64,000 nucleotides of DNA from Prostheceraeus crozeri (GCA_907163375.1 CAJQUW010003584.1:496001-560000); one strand, 5' to 3'; counted from the first letter of the stretch, positions 27,601 to 34,816 are shown. Notes: a model not told the origin generated them from the letters alone. A program made the numbers and translations.

Positions 27601-30600
27601 AAAATCGTCAATAGTAATTAATAATGTACAAATACTTAGTGTGGAAATGCATGTATACGACAAGACATGCTTTGTTTCTCACCTTTTCTTTGCAGATCAT
27701 CAACTCCTGCCTTGTTAATGTGTCAGCTTTCCCAATTATGGGAACTACATTTACAAGATGATGCAGTCTCTTCAAGCATTGGATTTCCAGTGGTTTTAGA
27801 CTGAAATGCACATGTAAAGCAGAAGAGTTATGATGCAGCCATTTGACTTACAACCATTAAAAGAAAAATTCATTCAGTCATTTTCCGGGGAAACCTCACA
27901 TATGCCATTTCACAGCTTTTCATGAGGCGAAAGAATCCTCTATCATGTTTGTAAGTTCTTACAAAAGTGATATCATTCTAAAGTATGCCGTCTGGCAGTA
28001 TTCATTAATCATGCGAGTATAACAATGTGGAAAAATATTTTTAATTGAAACGGAAAGTTTAGACTAATTTTCTTATAGACAATTGCAGGCGACCATGAAC
28101 AATTGTGGACCCGAATTGTTCTCAGTTTTCAAAAACTACCTCCCCTCATAGCATGCATGGGGACATCTGTTCAGCACACCGGCGAGACGTCTCAATGTAT
28201 GTATAACGCATTTGCATGTCACAAATAAAATGAATTTTATTTGATGTACCGATAGCTACCTATTCTCGTAAGTTGTATTTAGGTCCATAAACCGGGGAAA
28301 CGAAAGCACTGAGTACATGCAGCATATTTGAACAAGTGAAATCATTTAACCAAAGTTGAGATAAGTTATCAATCGACTCTTTTGACCAAACTTCCTGGGA
28401 AATCTCGCTTGCGAATCGTCTACCGATTGTCGTTTAACATCATTTCTACGTTTATAGTGGACACATTTCAATTTAAAGTAACATTATTTGCTACATGTAG
28501 AGTCGAAAGCAACTGCGTGGTGCTTGACTAGCAGATGCCTTAACTCAGATAAAGGCATAAAACTCCTTCCACAGGATTTGGTCGAGAAATCATATTTATG
28601 ACTTATTTTTGCCGGTATTTATTTCATCTTATTGCTTAAGAATCATGTTGATAAACTTTCAATTCTTCAATGTGGAGAATTCAGATGATCAAATGAGGAA
28701 AATATTCTCTATTTCAGACTTAATAAACATCGGCCCGGGTGCTAGACATTTCAGACCCAAGCCCGGCCGGTGCCCGGGTCGGACCGGCCCAGCCTTCTCA
28801 AAGCCCGGGCCCCCTTCCAGCTCTGATGATGGCACGGAGTATACACAAGCACCTTCTTCAGACAATTCCTAAAGCCCTTCTCGCCTCGTGCTTCTTGCTC
28901 ATACCCATATCCTCATACTCATGGTTAATTAACAGTTGCCGTAAACCGTGAACATGACAAAAGGGCACCGATGGAACTTTTTACCTCACTCCTTTGCTTG
29001 GCTAACTCATCAACTGATGCATTGCAAGTTCAATCTGATGACCTACTGTTTATCTCTTTCCCATTGAGAATGTATCAAAATCTTGTTTCCCTTCAAATTC
29101 AAATTGATGCTGTTTATATCTGCACTTTCGAAAAATGCGAAACATCATCAAGAATGTGTCAGTCTTACCCTCTGGTGCTAGGATTGAGGAAAAAGAAGCA
29201 GCAATGAACAAGGCAATCGTGAAGGTCACGACGATTTAATCCCGATTCAGCAATGAAATACCGTTCCAGCTGCGAAGTTAGGTAATTCACGATGGGTTCC
29301 GCATCACCAACGCAATTCAAACCAGCACCAAAGCCTGGAGTGTCGACTAAGGACAAACGAAGGCTGAGACCGCCTTCAGTAATCGAAGCAGCTCGAGAAG
29401 ATATCGTTGTTGTATTGGATTTACTATCGGAGGAAGTCGAATCTGCATCTGCATGTAATAAAGAGAATTAATGCAATATGCATTATACAATATCCTTGAC
29501 CTCATTTGCCTCAAGATTATTCTTGTCTGTGAAGTATTGGGGTGAGGGGCATTATGCCCCCTCTCATGATCTTCTTAACTATTATCATATTAACACAACA
29601 TGTAATAGGTATGCTTTCTCCGATTGGGGCATCGTTTCTGCATTCCAAGTTGATCTTAAGAATTATTGAAATGATTTTATTGAATTTCAAATAATCAATT
29701 TTTGATTTGTTGAAAATTGTATCTTCTTTTCTAACTCTCAATCCTAACATTGGAAATTATTTCGATGAGATTTGTAGGTCTATGTATGAGCTATGTCACT
29801 AAATTTTTCAGAATAGCATCGGTGTGTGCTAAAGAAGTTAGTGTGATTGAGTAATTGAGTGTGATTCTCAGTAATTGAAATATTGATATGTATTTATAAG
29901 GAGTGTGTATAGAGAATGCGCAATATCTGCAATATCAGAGGAAAGTGTCTACTATGATTTTCCGATCATGCAACCAAATGCACATAATATAGCCTACACC
30001 ATGCATTCAGTATAAGGTACACTGCCGCAGCATTATGACTACATATTATTATATACTACATATTTTAACGCTTTAGCAATACATGTACGCGGAGAAAGCT
30101 TAGGTCTTATGTCTCTGCTGAATGGTTTTCTTTGTGACCCCTAAATCATTCTATTCATTTAAGAATTGCACACTAAAACTCGTTGGGTGTGGCTCACTAG
30201 AGGACAAATTTACGAACTATTTTGAAGAGAATGTTTTCGAAAGTTTGAATTTTGCCTTATATAATATCTGAAAGTCGTCCCCATTCTTTATAATCACTTC
30301 ATTAGCTGCTTATTAGGATTCTTTATAATTTATGACCCACTACATATGTTTTGTTAATAGGTTATAATCACTTCATAAGTTACTAGAACGGTAGGGTACC
30401 ATTTCACAGATTGAGCTGGTTACTTTTTGGGGAAGCTCACTCAAGGGCAACTTCGCTGTGCGTTAAAGCAGTCTGTCATTGTAAATAGCAATCATTATGG
30501 GATTCACTGCCATGGCCAAAATTCGGTGAACTACAAAAATTTCAAGAATCTGTCAAAATTGGTAATATTAAATGCTGAATAGTTAGGGCAGAGGCAAGAG

Positions 30601-30919
30601 AGTAAGAGCTATAGAAGATTCACACACTCAATACGTTGCTCTGTCCAAAGATATTGCGACTTACCTGAATCGTTCGCATTTGGCATTGGAACGCTGAAGA
30701 GATTTTCTAGGAGTGTGCTTTTTCCCAATCCAGATTCACCTGAAATATAGATATTCTAACTGCTATTAACTTATTATCAAAATTGTTTGAACAATTATGA
30801 CAAAAATTCTTACCCACAACCATTAGAGTAAAATCAAATCCCTTTCGTCTCCAAATTCTTTGAATCTGAGCCGTTAAGTTGCCAAAGCCAACATAATTCT
30901 GAGATCCTGGATATGAAAA
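3534..30919 (-). CDS. Septin GTPase gene (nine exons recognised, 5' exon missing)
   Basis: Septins are filament-forming GTPases of the cytoskeleton, acting in cytokinesis and cortical organisation. Nine minus-strand exons join in consistent phase: 30814-30919, 30665-30739, 29169-29448, 27683-27800, 25499-25600, 24087-24235, 22205-22300, 17503-17587, 3534-3647. They give about 374 residues against 361 for human SEPT2. Visible landmarks are YVGFGNL before the GTPase domain, P-loop GESGLGKST, G3 VDTPGFGAG, septin hallmark ESGLNRR, G4 GKAD (most septins have AKAD), the septin unique element (YPWGTVDIEN, DFVKLRALVI, YETFRAERLK) and a charged coiled-coil tail ending QPQYERK. The tail and the LVITQLQDM segment most resemble the SEPT2/Sep1 group, but divergence is considerable. 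The first recognised exon starts in phase 0 directly after an in-frame TAG, so the start codon lies in an unidentified upstream exon. The introns hold most of the window's transposons. Confidence 0.92.
3648..6174. other. Septin last intron, left part; dispersed repeat only
   Basis: No gene supported. A diverged repeat at about 3925-4090 recurs near 42135-42300 (shared words ACTGATCATGATA and CCGTGTCATGACA). Open frames near 4642-4881, 5126-5326 and 5390-5692 show no recognisable domain and look like chance. Confidence 0.5.
3925..4090 (+). repeat. Dispersed repeat, copy 1 (family unknown)
   Basis: About 160 bases align by eye with 42135-42300 in the same orientation: ATATGCACATTT, TTGACTGATCATGAT, CCGTGTCATGACA and TTAGCAACTCGATG recur in order. 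Substitutions and small gaps are frequent, so the copies are old. No coding potential or termini recognised. Confidence 0.55.
6659..8309 (-). mobile_element. Tc1-like transposon, 1651 bp, inserted in the LINE
   Basis: Inverted termini of about 30 bases: CAGTCCGTTTCATAAAAAG on the left, and on the right the inverse of CAGATTGTTTCATAAAAAAA. Both are flanked by TA (6657-6658 and 8310-8311), the target duplication of Tc1/mariner elements. The element interrupts LINE coding sequence, so it is younger than the LINE. It carries one open transposase frame. Confidence 0.88.
6816..7811 (-). CDS. Tc1-like transposase, open frame but catalytic Glu replaced by Lys
   Basis: 331 codons, near the usual 340 for Tc1 transposases. 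The N-terminal paired-type helix-turn-helix lies at residues 10-100 with a GRPRK AT-hook-like segment near 55. The DDE domain follows: first Asp in VVWSDEAS, second in LFMDDNATCH. The position 35 residues after the second Asp, normally Glu in DLNPIENVW, is Lys here (DLNPIKNVW, codon AAA where GAA is expected). That makes DD34K, so the protein should be unable to catalyse transposition although the frame is uninterrupted. It is not part of any host transcription unit I can see beyond lying in a septin intron on the same strand. Confidence 0.9.
   Translation of the reverse strand: MNNNEIAFTKGKVSALLELGFSLRATSKRLNVPYTNVHQWHNDDFRLCRKEGSGRPRKTSKRRDRLILRFVKVDPRLSLTEMAALDSSISKSTIRRRLIESNFKSCKRPSQIELSDQHTKRRLRWAMSHCHWRNQWDWVVWSDEASIRLKDSDGRLRLWIKSDQEIPRYLHRPRVQGGATLLIWAGIWTNGRSELHIQQGTMNSERYVNVLRMNIDQVTDQLGDPSTWLFMDDNATCHRSSRVNLCKSQLGLRTLSWPGRSHDLNPIKNVWSILKRNVRRSLLPTDGVSQLTSLLKREWRKLDQSKINDIIESMPRRIGNVIDNKGRATKY
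8591..9578. other. Intronic stretch, nothing recognised
   Basis: AT-rich septin intron sequence without recognisable coding or repeat structure. An open frame at 8601-8834 has no domain. Confidence 0.45.
9579..10559. mobile_element. Non-autonomous piggyBac-like element, 981 bp
   Basis: Both ends are flanked by TTAA (9575-9578 and 10560-10563), the piggyBac target. Termini are inverted: CCCTATCCATACCG on the left and CGGTATGGATAGGG on the right, each followed inward by a C/G homopolymer-rich patch (CGGCCCCCCC and GGGGGGCCGATTCGCCCCCC). No transposase-like frame lies inside, so it would depend on enzyme supplied elsewhere. Confidence 0.75.
10924..12661 (+). mobile_element. Mariner transposon, 1738 bp, apparently whole
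   Basis: TA duplications at 10922-10923 and 12662-12663 flank inverted repeats of about 143 bases (CGTGGTGTGATCCAAAATGT outward). The repeats look near-identical by eye, running through GGTCAGTTTTCTATTTTT on both sides. Mariner termini are usually about 30 bases, so these are unusually long. One uninterrupted transposase frame lies between them. Near-identical ends and an open frame suggest recent insertion into the septin intron. Confidence 0.92.
11309..12364 (+). CDS. Mariner transposase, intact DD34D
   Basis: 351 codons, the usual length for mariner transposases (about 345). The N-terminal mariner helix-turn-helix covers residues 10-60 (RSVIRYLLIRGF, AYFWIREFKRG), followed by VGRPQE. A second HTH with TIRELSRELRIS lies near 100. 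The catalytic triad is complete: CILTEDET, YLLHDNAPIH and LAPSDFYLF, with exactly 34 residues between the second and third Asp. The YSPDLAPSD motif is present. The ATG at 11309 is followed at once by a second ATG (MMDV). Both termini are in place, so the copy looks competent, though activity cannot be judged from sequence. Confidence 0.93.
   Translation: MMDVTSVSSVEYRSVIRYLLIRGFANGDILKELSLAYGSKAPSRTTAYFWIREFKRGRQSVEQDFSTVGRPQEIPEEKSSQCDEVITAHRRITIRELSRELRISYHSCHDIIERLGYRKLASRFVPKFLSPEMKENRLLAAQSNLDLLEMHGDQFLNCILTEDETPLSLYLPQSKRESAEWRKSGESAPLKMRSGTSHRRSLMLTVFWNASGIQLVDFADKGVRINSEYYSNLLSEARKKIRKPRNIPLYLLHDNAPIHTSQETTNALTRNGFQLLSHPPYSPDLAPSDFYLFRFLKKHLRGHHFESPVELRDAVTEFFDSLTPEFFHKAFCELRLRWQKVTNTNGSYIEK
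12664..13355. other. Intronic stretch, nothing recognised
   Basis: AT-rich septin intron between the mariner and the foldback element. Short open frames here have no recognisable content. Confidence 0.45.
13356..14103. mobile_element. 748-bp palindromic foldback element, copy 1
   Basis: Almost the whole element is one inverted repeat, with arms of about 350 bases and a short centre near 13720-13745. It begins TAGTCCGGGAGTTAGCGTG and ends with the inverse. TTA flanks both ends (13353-13355 and 14104-14106), a 3-bp target duplication. A second copy of exactly the same length lies at 39745-40492 with a different 3-bp flank. No protein-coding content. Three-base duplications are known for PIF/Harbinger and Chapaev3 elements, but the family is not established here. 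Confidence 0.85.
14107..17502. other. Intronic stretch of 3.4 kb, nothing recognised
   Basis: Septin intron sequence with no recognised gene. Open frames at 14917-15201, 15938-16177 and 16455-17064 have no domain, and their composition is that of translated AT-rich DNA. Confidence 0.45.
17503..17587 (-). CDS. Septin exon h: coiled-coil tail
   Basis: Encodes VDESMRSLDEREKFLSRKED then ELRRRERE, a highly charged helix expected in the septin C-terminal coiled coil. Acceptor TTTTCCAG, donor GAGAGGTAGG. It is followed by the largest intron recognised, about 13.9 kb. Confidence 0.85.
17835..18014. mobile_element. 180-bp MITE, Harbinger-like style
   Basis: Inverted ends AACGGGCTATTGCAGAAC and GTTCTGCAATAGGCCGTT enclose about 140 bases rich in GTTAAC-like words (GAGTTAAGCTAACC, AGTTAAATCG). 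Internal wording resembles the Harbinger piece at 59.1 kb (CGGTTAAGCCCTAACCC). No coding content. I could not find a clear target duplication. Confidence 0.6.
18103..18225 (+). repeat. Diverged partial relative of the 748-bp foldback
   Basis: Begins TAGTCCGGCAGCC and shares TGCAGGGAACGAGGT and CATCTGCCG in the same order and spacing as one arm of the 748-bp elements at 13.4 and 39.7 kb. No opposite arm was found, so this is a single-arm remnant or a member of a related family. Confidence 0.5.
18345..18586. mobile_element. 240-bp MITE with long hairpin ends
   Basis: About 45 bases at each end are inverted copies (GTCATACTTTTTGGCATGG outward on the left, CCATGCCAAAAATTATGAC on the right), continuing inward through GAATGTCTTCAGGTCATTTC. 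The centre also contains a short inverted pair (CTATGAAGC and GCTTCATAG). No coding content and no clear target duplication. Confidence 0.65.
20041..20120 (-). repeat. tRNA-like head, probable SINE remnant
   Basis: On the minus strand an A-box-like TGGCATAATGGTTAGAGC is followed about 30 bases later by a B-box-like GGGTCGAGTTCTGA, the internal RNA polymerase III promoter pattern of tRNA genes and tRNA-derived SINEs. The acceptor ends do not pair convincingly, so it is not a functional tRNA gene. It lies inside the piggyBac element. Confidence 0.5.
20423..21575 (+). pseudogene. piggyBac transposase remnant
   Basis: The first piece (20423-20950) carries the DDE_Tnp_1_7 start: LYTFFGLLLLAGALHESKT, MTRNRFTQLLRCLRF and the first catalytic Asp in ELTVDEQLVSFRGRCPF. 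A one-base shift at about 20920 separates it from the continuation RYGIKLWALCDSNNK, which holds the second Asp. The next recognisable part, RNKTELPSEM, follows at once, so roughly 80 residues (the DNFFTS region) are deleted. The third Asp region reads KCGVDTLDQL near 21178-21207, in a different frame from the piece before it. A cysteine-rich C-terminal finger (RCDHCSRERD, KKRCVFCQTTVC) ends near 21575. At least three interruptions. Confidence 0.85.
21891..22204. other. Septin intron remainder, nothing recognised
   Basis: AT-rich intron sequence between the piggyBac element and septin exon g, without recognisable features beyond the splice donor at its right edge. Confidence 0.4.
22205..22300 (-). 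CDS. Septin exon g: septin unique element, second half
   Basis: Encodes TQLQDMREKTHDIIYETF, then RAERLKSGHSQQR. SEPT2 has THMQDLQEVTQDLHYENF and RSERLK at this point. Acceptor CTTCTTCCAG, donor GCAGGTTTG. Codons are completed across both junctions (ATA Ile upstream, AGA Arg downstream). Confidence 0.92.
22301..24086. other. Septin intron between exons f and g
   Basis: 1.8 kb with no recognised coding or repeat structure. Open frames at 22375-22722 and 23382-23699 have no domain. Confidence 0.4.
24087..24235 (-). CDS. Septin exon f: septin unique element, first half
   Basis: Encodes ESTPYAVIGGN, then RVRSYPWGTVDIEN and CEFSDFVKLRALV. The pattern PFAVVGSN, RxYPWGxVEVEN and DFVKLR is the most diagnostic part of septins. 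Acceptor AATTTTCAG; donor ATGTAAGT leaves two bases of the next codon. Confidence 0.95.
24236..25119. other. Septin intron between exons e and f
   Basis: Intron sequence left of the MITE at 25120. No gene or additional repeat recognised. Confidence 0.4.
25120..25400. mobile_element. 281-bp MITE carrying CRE-like TGACGTCA sites
   Basis: Inverted ends CTGTAAACTGTAAACCGT and ACGGTTTACAGTTTACAG, with TAACTGT-type words repeated inside. The centre has a tandem pair of CACCATATTGTGACGTCATC, each with a perfect TGACGTCA cyclic-AMP response element core, and a third TTACGTCA upstream. It lies 99 bases past the donor of septin exon e, inside the intron. No coding content. No clear target duplication was seen. 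Confidence 0.65.
25499..25600 (-). CDS. Septin exon e: HGIRIYSVPD segment
   Basis: Encodes 34 codons, ISQDLQSHGIRIYSVPD then DEDNLFCKQMEQIR. It matches the septin segment following G4 (EHxIKIYxLPDxxSDEDE in SEPT2). Phase 0 at both ends, acceptor AATTTTAG, donor CGCGTAAGTT. Confidence 0.92.
25601..27682. other. Septin intron between exons d and e
   Basis: 2.1 kb of AT-rich sequence with a C-homopolymer at about 25939-25948. No coding or repeat structure recognised. Confidence 0.4.
27683..27800 (-). CDS. Septin exon d: LKPLE and G4 motif
   Basis: Encodes LKPLEIQCLKRL, VNVVPIIGKADTLT and MICKEK. LKPLD/E and the GTP base-contacting K-A-D motif are septin signatures. The first base completes the Gly codon of the previous exon, and the donor AAAAGGTGAGA leaves in phase 0. 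Confidence 0.93.
27801..29168. other. Septin intron between exons c and d, with a GC-rich patch
   Basis: Mostly AT-rich, but 28731-28815 is abruptly GC-rich and built of CCCGGG- and CCGG-type words (GCCCGGCCGGTGCCCGGGTC, AAGCCCGGGCCCCC). This looks like a degenerate simple-sequence patch. The short frames crossing it are proline/glycine runs and not convincing genes. Confidence 0.45.
29169..29448 (-). CDS. Septin exon c: switch region, G3 and ESGLNRR
   Basis: Begins with a Ser/Thr/Asp-rich stretch (DSTSSDSKSNTTT) where other septins carry the switch I region, then LSLRLSLVDTPGFGAGLNC (G3) and RYFIAESGLNRR followed by VHCCFFFLNP. Donor is AGAGGGTAAGA. Two in-phase acceptors lie 6 bases apart (first bases 29448 and 29442), so isoforms differing by two residues are possible. 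Confidence 0.93.
29449..30664. other. Septin intron between exons b and c
   Basis: 1.2 kb with no recognised gene or repeat beyond short self-similar words (TAATCACTTCAT repeated near 30290 and 30365). Confidence 0.4.
30665..30739 (-). CDS. Septin exon b: P-loop (G1)
   Basis: Encodes GESGLGKSTLLENLF and then PMPNANDS. GESGLGKST is the nucleotide-phosphate-binding loop typical of septins. Acceptor ATATTTCAG, donor CAGGTAAGT. It enters with two bases of the glycine codon and leaves in phase 1, matching both neighbours. Confidence 0.93.
30814..30919 (-). CDS. Septin exon a: N-terminal segment before the P-loop
   Basis: Encodes 35 codons from FSYPGSQNYVGF to FDFTLMVV plus the first base of a Gly codon. 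Acceptor is TTTGTAG, donor GGGTAAGAA. YVGFxNL and GFxFTLMVVG are conserved in septins just before the P-loop. It starts in phase 0 right after an intronic TAG, so it cannot be extended upstream as coding. Confidence 0.92.
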
Positions 30920-32002
30920 CTACAAAGGAAAATGGAGACTCCTTGTAAGGAAAGGCGTTTTACATCATGTGTGAAACAACATGTAACTGTTATTAGTGAG
31001 CAGATATTTTTGCGTGCTGAGTTGTGAGGGTTTCCTTAATTTTTGCGACAATCGCCTATGAGGCTGAACGTGCAACTTTTTAGTTTCATCATTTCCATGG
31101 TACATGACACACAATACATAGTTGAAAATAAGGGATTGCTGAAGTTAATTCTATTCAGAAGAAGTCCCATCTCTCTGTTGTTGTAGTGAAAATAAAACGA
31201 ACTCGTTTCTTAGCACTTTCGATGCACTCAGCACATCATCTTCAGAGAAGCTGACAGTTTTTTCCGAATACAAACACAATACATTTTAAGTTAAAGATAT
31301 ACAATTCACCTGATCGCTTCAAGATTTTTGACGTGTAGGCTATCGCTTCATTGTAACCTACTATTAGATGAAACAGGAGTGGCAGAAATGGAAGGGATTG
31401 AAGTGAAAGCAATGGAAGACAAATTAGCCAATTGGAAGCTGAAGTGATTTTTTATCTTTTTTACAGAAGCGCAAGCGATGAATTGACCGTTTCTGCATCA
31501 TAATGGAAGCATAGGTACCACGTTGCAAGAACTTGACAGAACAACGGATCAAAGTAAAAGTAAATATACATACTCCATTAATTTTCGACCAACCTAATGT
31601 GGGTTGGCAGCACATGAACAACAACACTGTCGAATCTGATTGACCGCACCAGGTAGTCGCTGTGGATGACTGTATTCAATTTGTGGTTGAATGTGGGCAG
31701 ATTTTTACGCTCGACCAAAAGGACTGTAGTTAGAAAGGGCGTGGGCGTCTACTAGTGGCTTAGTCATATGCGATTAACAGATTAGATTATTGACTGATAA
31801 GATTTCATGGAGTAAATGATGTGTAAACTGAGATAACCAAAATTGGCGCAATAATTCATTTGAAAAAGAGATACAAACAAGCTCACATAGATACTCGTAT
31901 TTTCGATGGAAACTTGCTGCCGACCTAATCGGGCGGGATTTCGCGACCGGTGTGGGCCACTTTCTCATCTTTCACAATTAATATATTCAATTTCACTATC
32001 TA
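30920..32002. other. Upstream of the recognised septin exons, nothing assigned
   Basis: The missing septin 5' exon could lie here or further right. The frame at 31424-31627 (minus) shows no septin-like N-terminus. No repeat recognised. Confidence 0.35.
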
Positions 32003-32059
32003 CAGAGTGTCCTGTTAAGGACGCCGAATTAAATTCAATTGCCATATCCACAATACTAT

Positions 32060-33150
32060 TGATCTGTTGTTGATTATTGCCTCGAATATCTTCAAAGGTA
32101 TGCAATTTCATTTTGCAACATCGATTTGCAAGGATATTAATTAAAACATGTAAAAAGATTAACTATGTTTGATATTGCATTCAAAAAACATTTTTTCATG
32201 GCAGTAATGGCATACTCTTATTCCTTGAAGGAAATGTCCAATCATACTCTTTCACATATGTTTATGTGATTCCACCAATTCCATCTCGAATCTCGTGCTT
32301 CAATTGACCAATCGTGTTGGGTTTGCTTGAATATATCCGTGATTTCATATTGTCCCAAGGAAAGAAATCACATGATGGCCATCGATAATGACCATTGCTG
32401 GAGATAAGGTGGTCAGGAAATTCCTCTCTGTGCAAGTGTGTGGCTTCTCATGCAGCATGGCAGGTTGCGCTATTCTTTTGTAGCCATAAGTCTTGTTCAT
32501 CTGAGGTCTCGAGTTTAGGCCAAAAAGTTCAGTTATCATCCTTAGAAACGATCGCCATTTACCGCTACAGCTACTCCATTTCTGCTCCAGTCAATCCACC
32601 ACTCCAAAAACCACACCATACCGTACACTAGTCGAGGTGCAGTGGCTTCTCATGAATCACTTGAGGATTGTCTGTGGCCCAGATGTGGCAATTGTGTTTG
32701 TTTATGTAACCGTCGAGATGAAAATAGGCCTCGTCGCTAACGACTGTTCTTCTCGTCAATGTCGGATTCACTTGTAGATTCTAAAGCAGAAAATTGGAAA
32801 AATCTTGGCGAACTGCATGGTAGCAAGTTTCAAGCTTTTGTGTAACTTGAAATTTGTAAGGGTGCAATTTCAAATCTTCATGGAGAATTTCGTGCAGGAA
32901 GCCCTTCGAAAATCTCTGATTGCTGTGGCCGATGACGTAAAGACGTTGTGGGATTTTCCTCCACACTCTCCCTTGCAGCATTGATATAACCGTAGAAGCG
33001 CAGAAGTCGACGCAGCACAAGATTTTTGATGTCCAATATAACCGGTCTCTTCTAGCTTCTTGATTAATCACCGAATCGTCGACTCGTTCGGCGTATTTCT
33101 TCGCCCAAAAAATCTCTTAAGTTTACGAGTTGTTTCTGCGTAACTTTCCC
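32060..33150 (-). pseudogene. Mariner-family transposase remnant
   Basis: Pieces in several minus-strand frames resemble a transposase family common in arthropods. An HTH portion is HEDLKLHPYKFQVTQKLE, first-Asp region VVSDEAYFHLDGYINKHNC, then ATDNPQVIHEKPLH and VWCGFWSGGL, and late fragments KNSATCHA (normally QDGATCHTA), ISSNGHYRWP and DFFPWDNMKSRI. Numerous stops and shifts make it an old pseudogene. Its enclosing inverted repeats are still recognisable. Confidence 0.7.
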
Positions 33151-33627
33151 AATGTTTGCAGTGTAATAGTATAATATTACTACCTATATTCATTGTTCTT
33201 TAGAGTATGAATTCATGTTGACTTGAAACATCGATAACACAAATGACAAGTGATATGAATGTGCCAGGTACTTTGTTACCGTTATGAGTGGAACTCACCC
33301 AATACAACTGGCTCTGTGGACCAGGCGCCTTGGCAGCAGTAACAAAACAAAGTGTGACGTCAGTGCTAGCTGGGACAGACTGTTATAAGTTTCACCACCA
33401 GTTGTTTATTCATTCTTTTGTTTGTTTTTTTCATTTATTTATTTATTTATTCATTTTTTGCCGATTTCTTTATCTAGTATTAGTACTATCTAGCTCTTTA
33501 TAGTATTACATGTTCAGTTTTATTTAGTAGTAGTAAGTATTATGTAGATTCTTTCTTGAATTTATTTTGCAATAACTTTGTTATATTTCATCTTTGTGGT
33601 TGTGATTCTTTGCTTTTGATATTACTC

Positions 33628-33695
33628 TTTCAGTATTATTCGTTGGAATTCAGTATTGCATTTTCAGTATTATTCGTTGGAATTCAGCATTGCAT
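33628..33695 (+). repeat. 34-bp tandem duplication
   Basis: TTTCAGTATTATTCGTTGGA occurs twice 34 bases apart, each followed by ATTCAGTATTGCAT or ATTCAGCATTGCAT. It lies in T-rich sequence inside the decayed mariner. Confidence 0.8.
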
Positions 33696-34087
33696 TATTT
33701 ATTCAGCTTTTTTCATCCCTTTGGTCTTGCTTATTGGTCAATTTTTTGTGTCACTTAGTCTTAATGTAGGCCTATGTAATTGTCATTCAGTTTTGATCTT
33801 TCAACCTATGACTGGTTGAATGACCTTTGAGCTTGGTTTTTCATTGACATTCCTCCTGTTATGTTAGTTAGTATTGTGTTGTTCATTAGATGTTAACAGG
33901 CTCTTTTGTTTGCTACCATGTAAGTGTCAATCCGTCTGATATCGCTGTGATTTCATGTGAGATGTGTTAATCATCGATTCAACAATACAGTGCAGTCGCT
34001 TGTTGAGAATAAAGGACCAGACATTATGAGTTGGACGAGAGAAGTCCTTTTTGTATTGATAAAATACAGCTTTATTAGGACGAGGCC

Positions 34088-34116
34088 TTTCGGACGCACC
34101 AAGCGACCATCATCAG
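34088..34116 (-). other. Hammerhead-like motif of Penelope-element type
   Basis: Minus strand reads CTGATGA, T, GGTCGC, loop TTGGT, GCGTCC, GAAA. The two 6-mers pair except for one U-U mismatch, giving the CUGAUGA-stem-GAAA core seen in hammerhead ribozymes of Penelope-like retroelements. The same layout recurs in the element at 43.6-44.1 kb. No reverse transcriptase of that type is visible nearby. Self-cleavage is not shown. Confidence 0.5.
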
Positions 34117-34440
34117 GTGCAGGCAGTCATGAAATGCAGTCGCAAGTGCAGTCGCTTGAGAATGGCCTACGATGTAGGCCGAAAGATCTCGCGGTAGAAC
34201 AGAAAAGTCTTCTATCTGACTTGGGAAAGCTTCCACTCTATATGATCACCCAATACAACTTTCCGCATCAAATTCATGACAAATTGACGATGCAAAATGA
34301 AATTGCGGATATTTGGAGATATTATGGGCATTCAATCAATAACATATCAACAGTAATGACGATATGGCAATTGAATTAAATCCAGCGTCCTTAACTGGAC
34401 ACCGTATATGTACCCTAATTTGCACTATGATACTAGCATG

Positions 34441-34816
34441 CACGGTAGGGCGGAAACACGATTAGGATAAAAAAAATTGTCCATCTACATATTATACACC
34501 AATCGAGAGATCAGATCATGAGGAATTCGAATATGTAAGTTAAAAAATCGAATCTCAATGTCCTTTTTGTACAGAGAGCAAAATTCAAAATGGCCGCCAA
34601 AATACTATATTTTGATACTTATGTTAACAGGAAATGATAATCTGTCTACTTATTTGGCAATTAGAGACCATTTGTATAGTCCGTATTATGCAGTGGATAG
34701 ACGAAAATAAATTCAGGCAGCAGAAACAATGATTACGCTTTTTTAATAGTAGTATGTGACGAGTATTAAACTACAATGTAATTATGTGATGTAAAAATCA
34801 CCAAAAATTACTATCC
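34441..34816 (+). repeat. Left terminal inverted repeat of the RAG1-like element
   Basis: About 375 bases inverted relative to 37955-38329. The outer seven bases CACGGTA differ from the other end's CACAGTA at one position. It extends inward to ACTATCC. The long length suggests internal transposase-binding sites, which I cannot define. Confidence 0.88.

Larger units (their letters stand above)
32003..34404 (-). mobile_element. Decayed mariner-family element, 2402 bp, with internal insertion
   Basis: Long inverted ends (about 150 bases) read GTGTCCTGTTAAGGACGCCG on the left and, inverted, GTGTCCAGTTAAGGACGCTG on the right. They continue through AATTCAATTGCCATAT and are flanked by TA (32001-32002, 34405-34406). 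The left half carries transposase remains on the minus strand. The right half (about 33240-34150) looks like inserted foreign DNA, with a T-rich stretch, a 34-bp tandem repeat and a Penelope-type hammerhead-like motif. Confidence 0.8.

Noticed and set aside
28609-28951. Pro/Gly-rich frames in the septin intron
   Set aside because: They are translations of the CCCGGG-rich patch and lack any conserved pattern.
33957-34379. 140-codon plus-strand open frame
   Set aside because: It runs through a Penelope-type motif and then the mariner's inverted repeat, so it is a chance frame across repeats.
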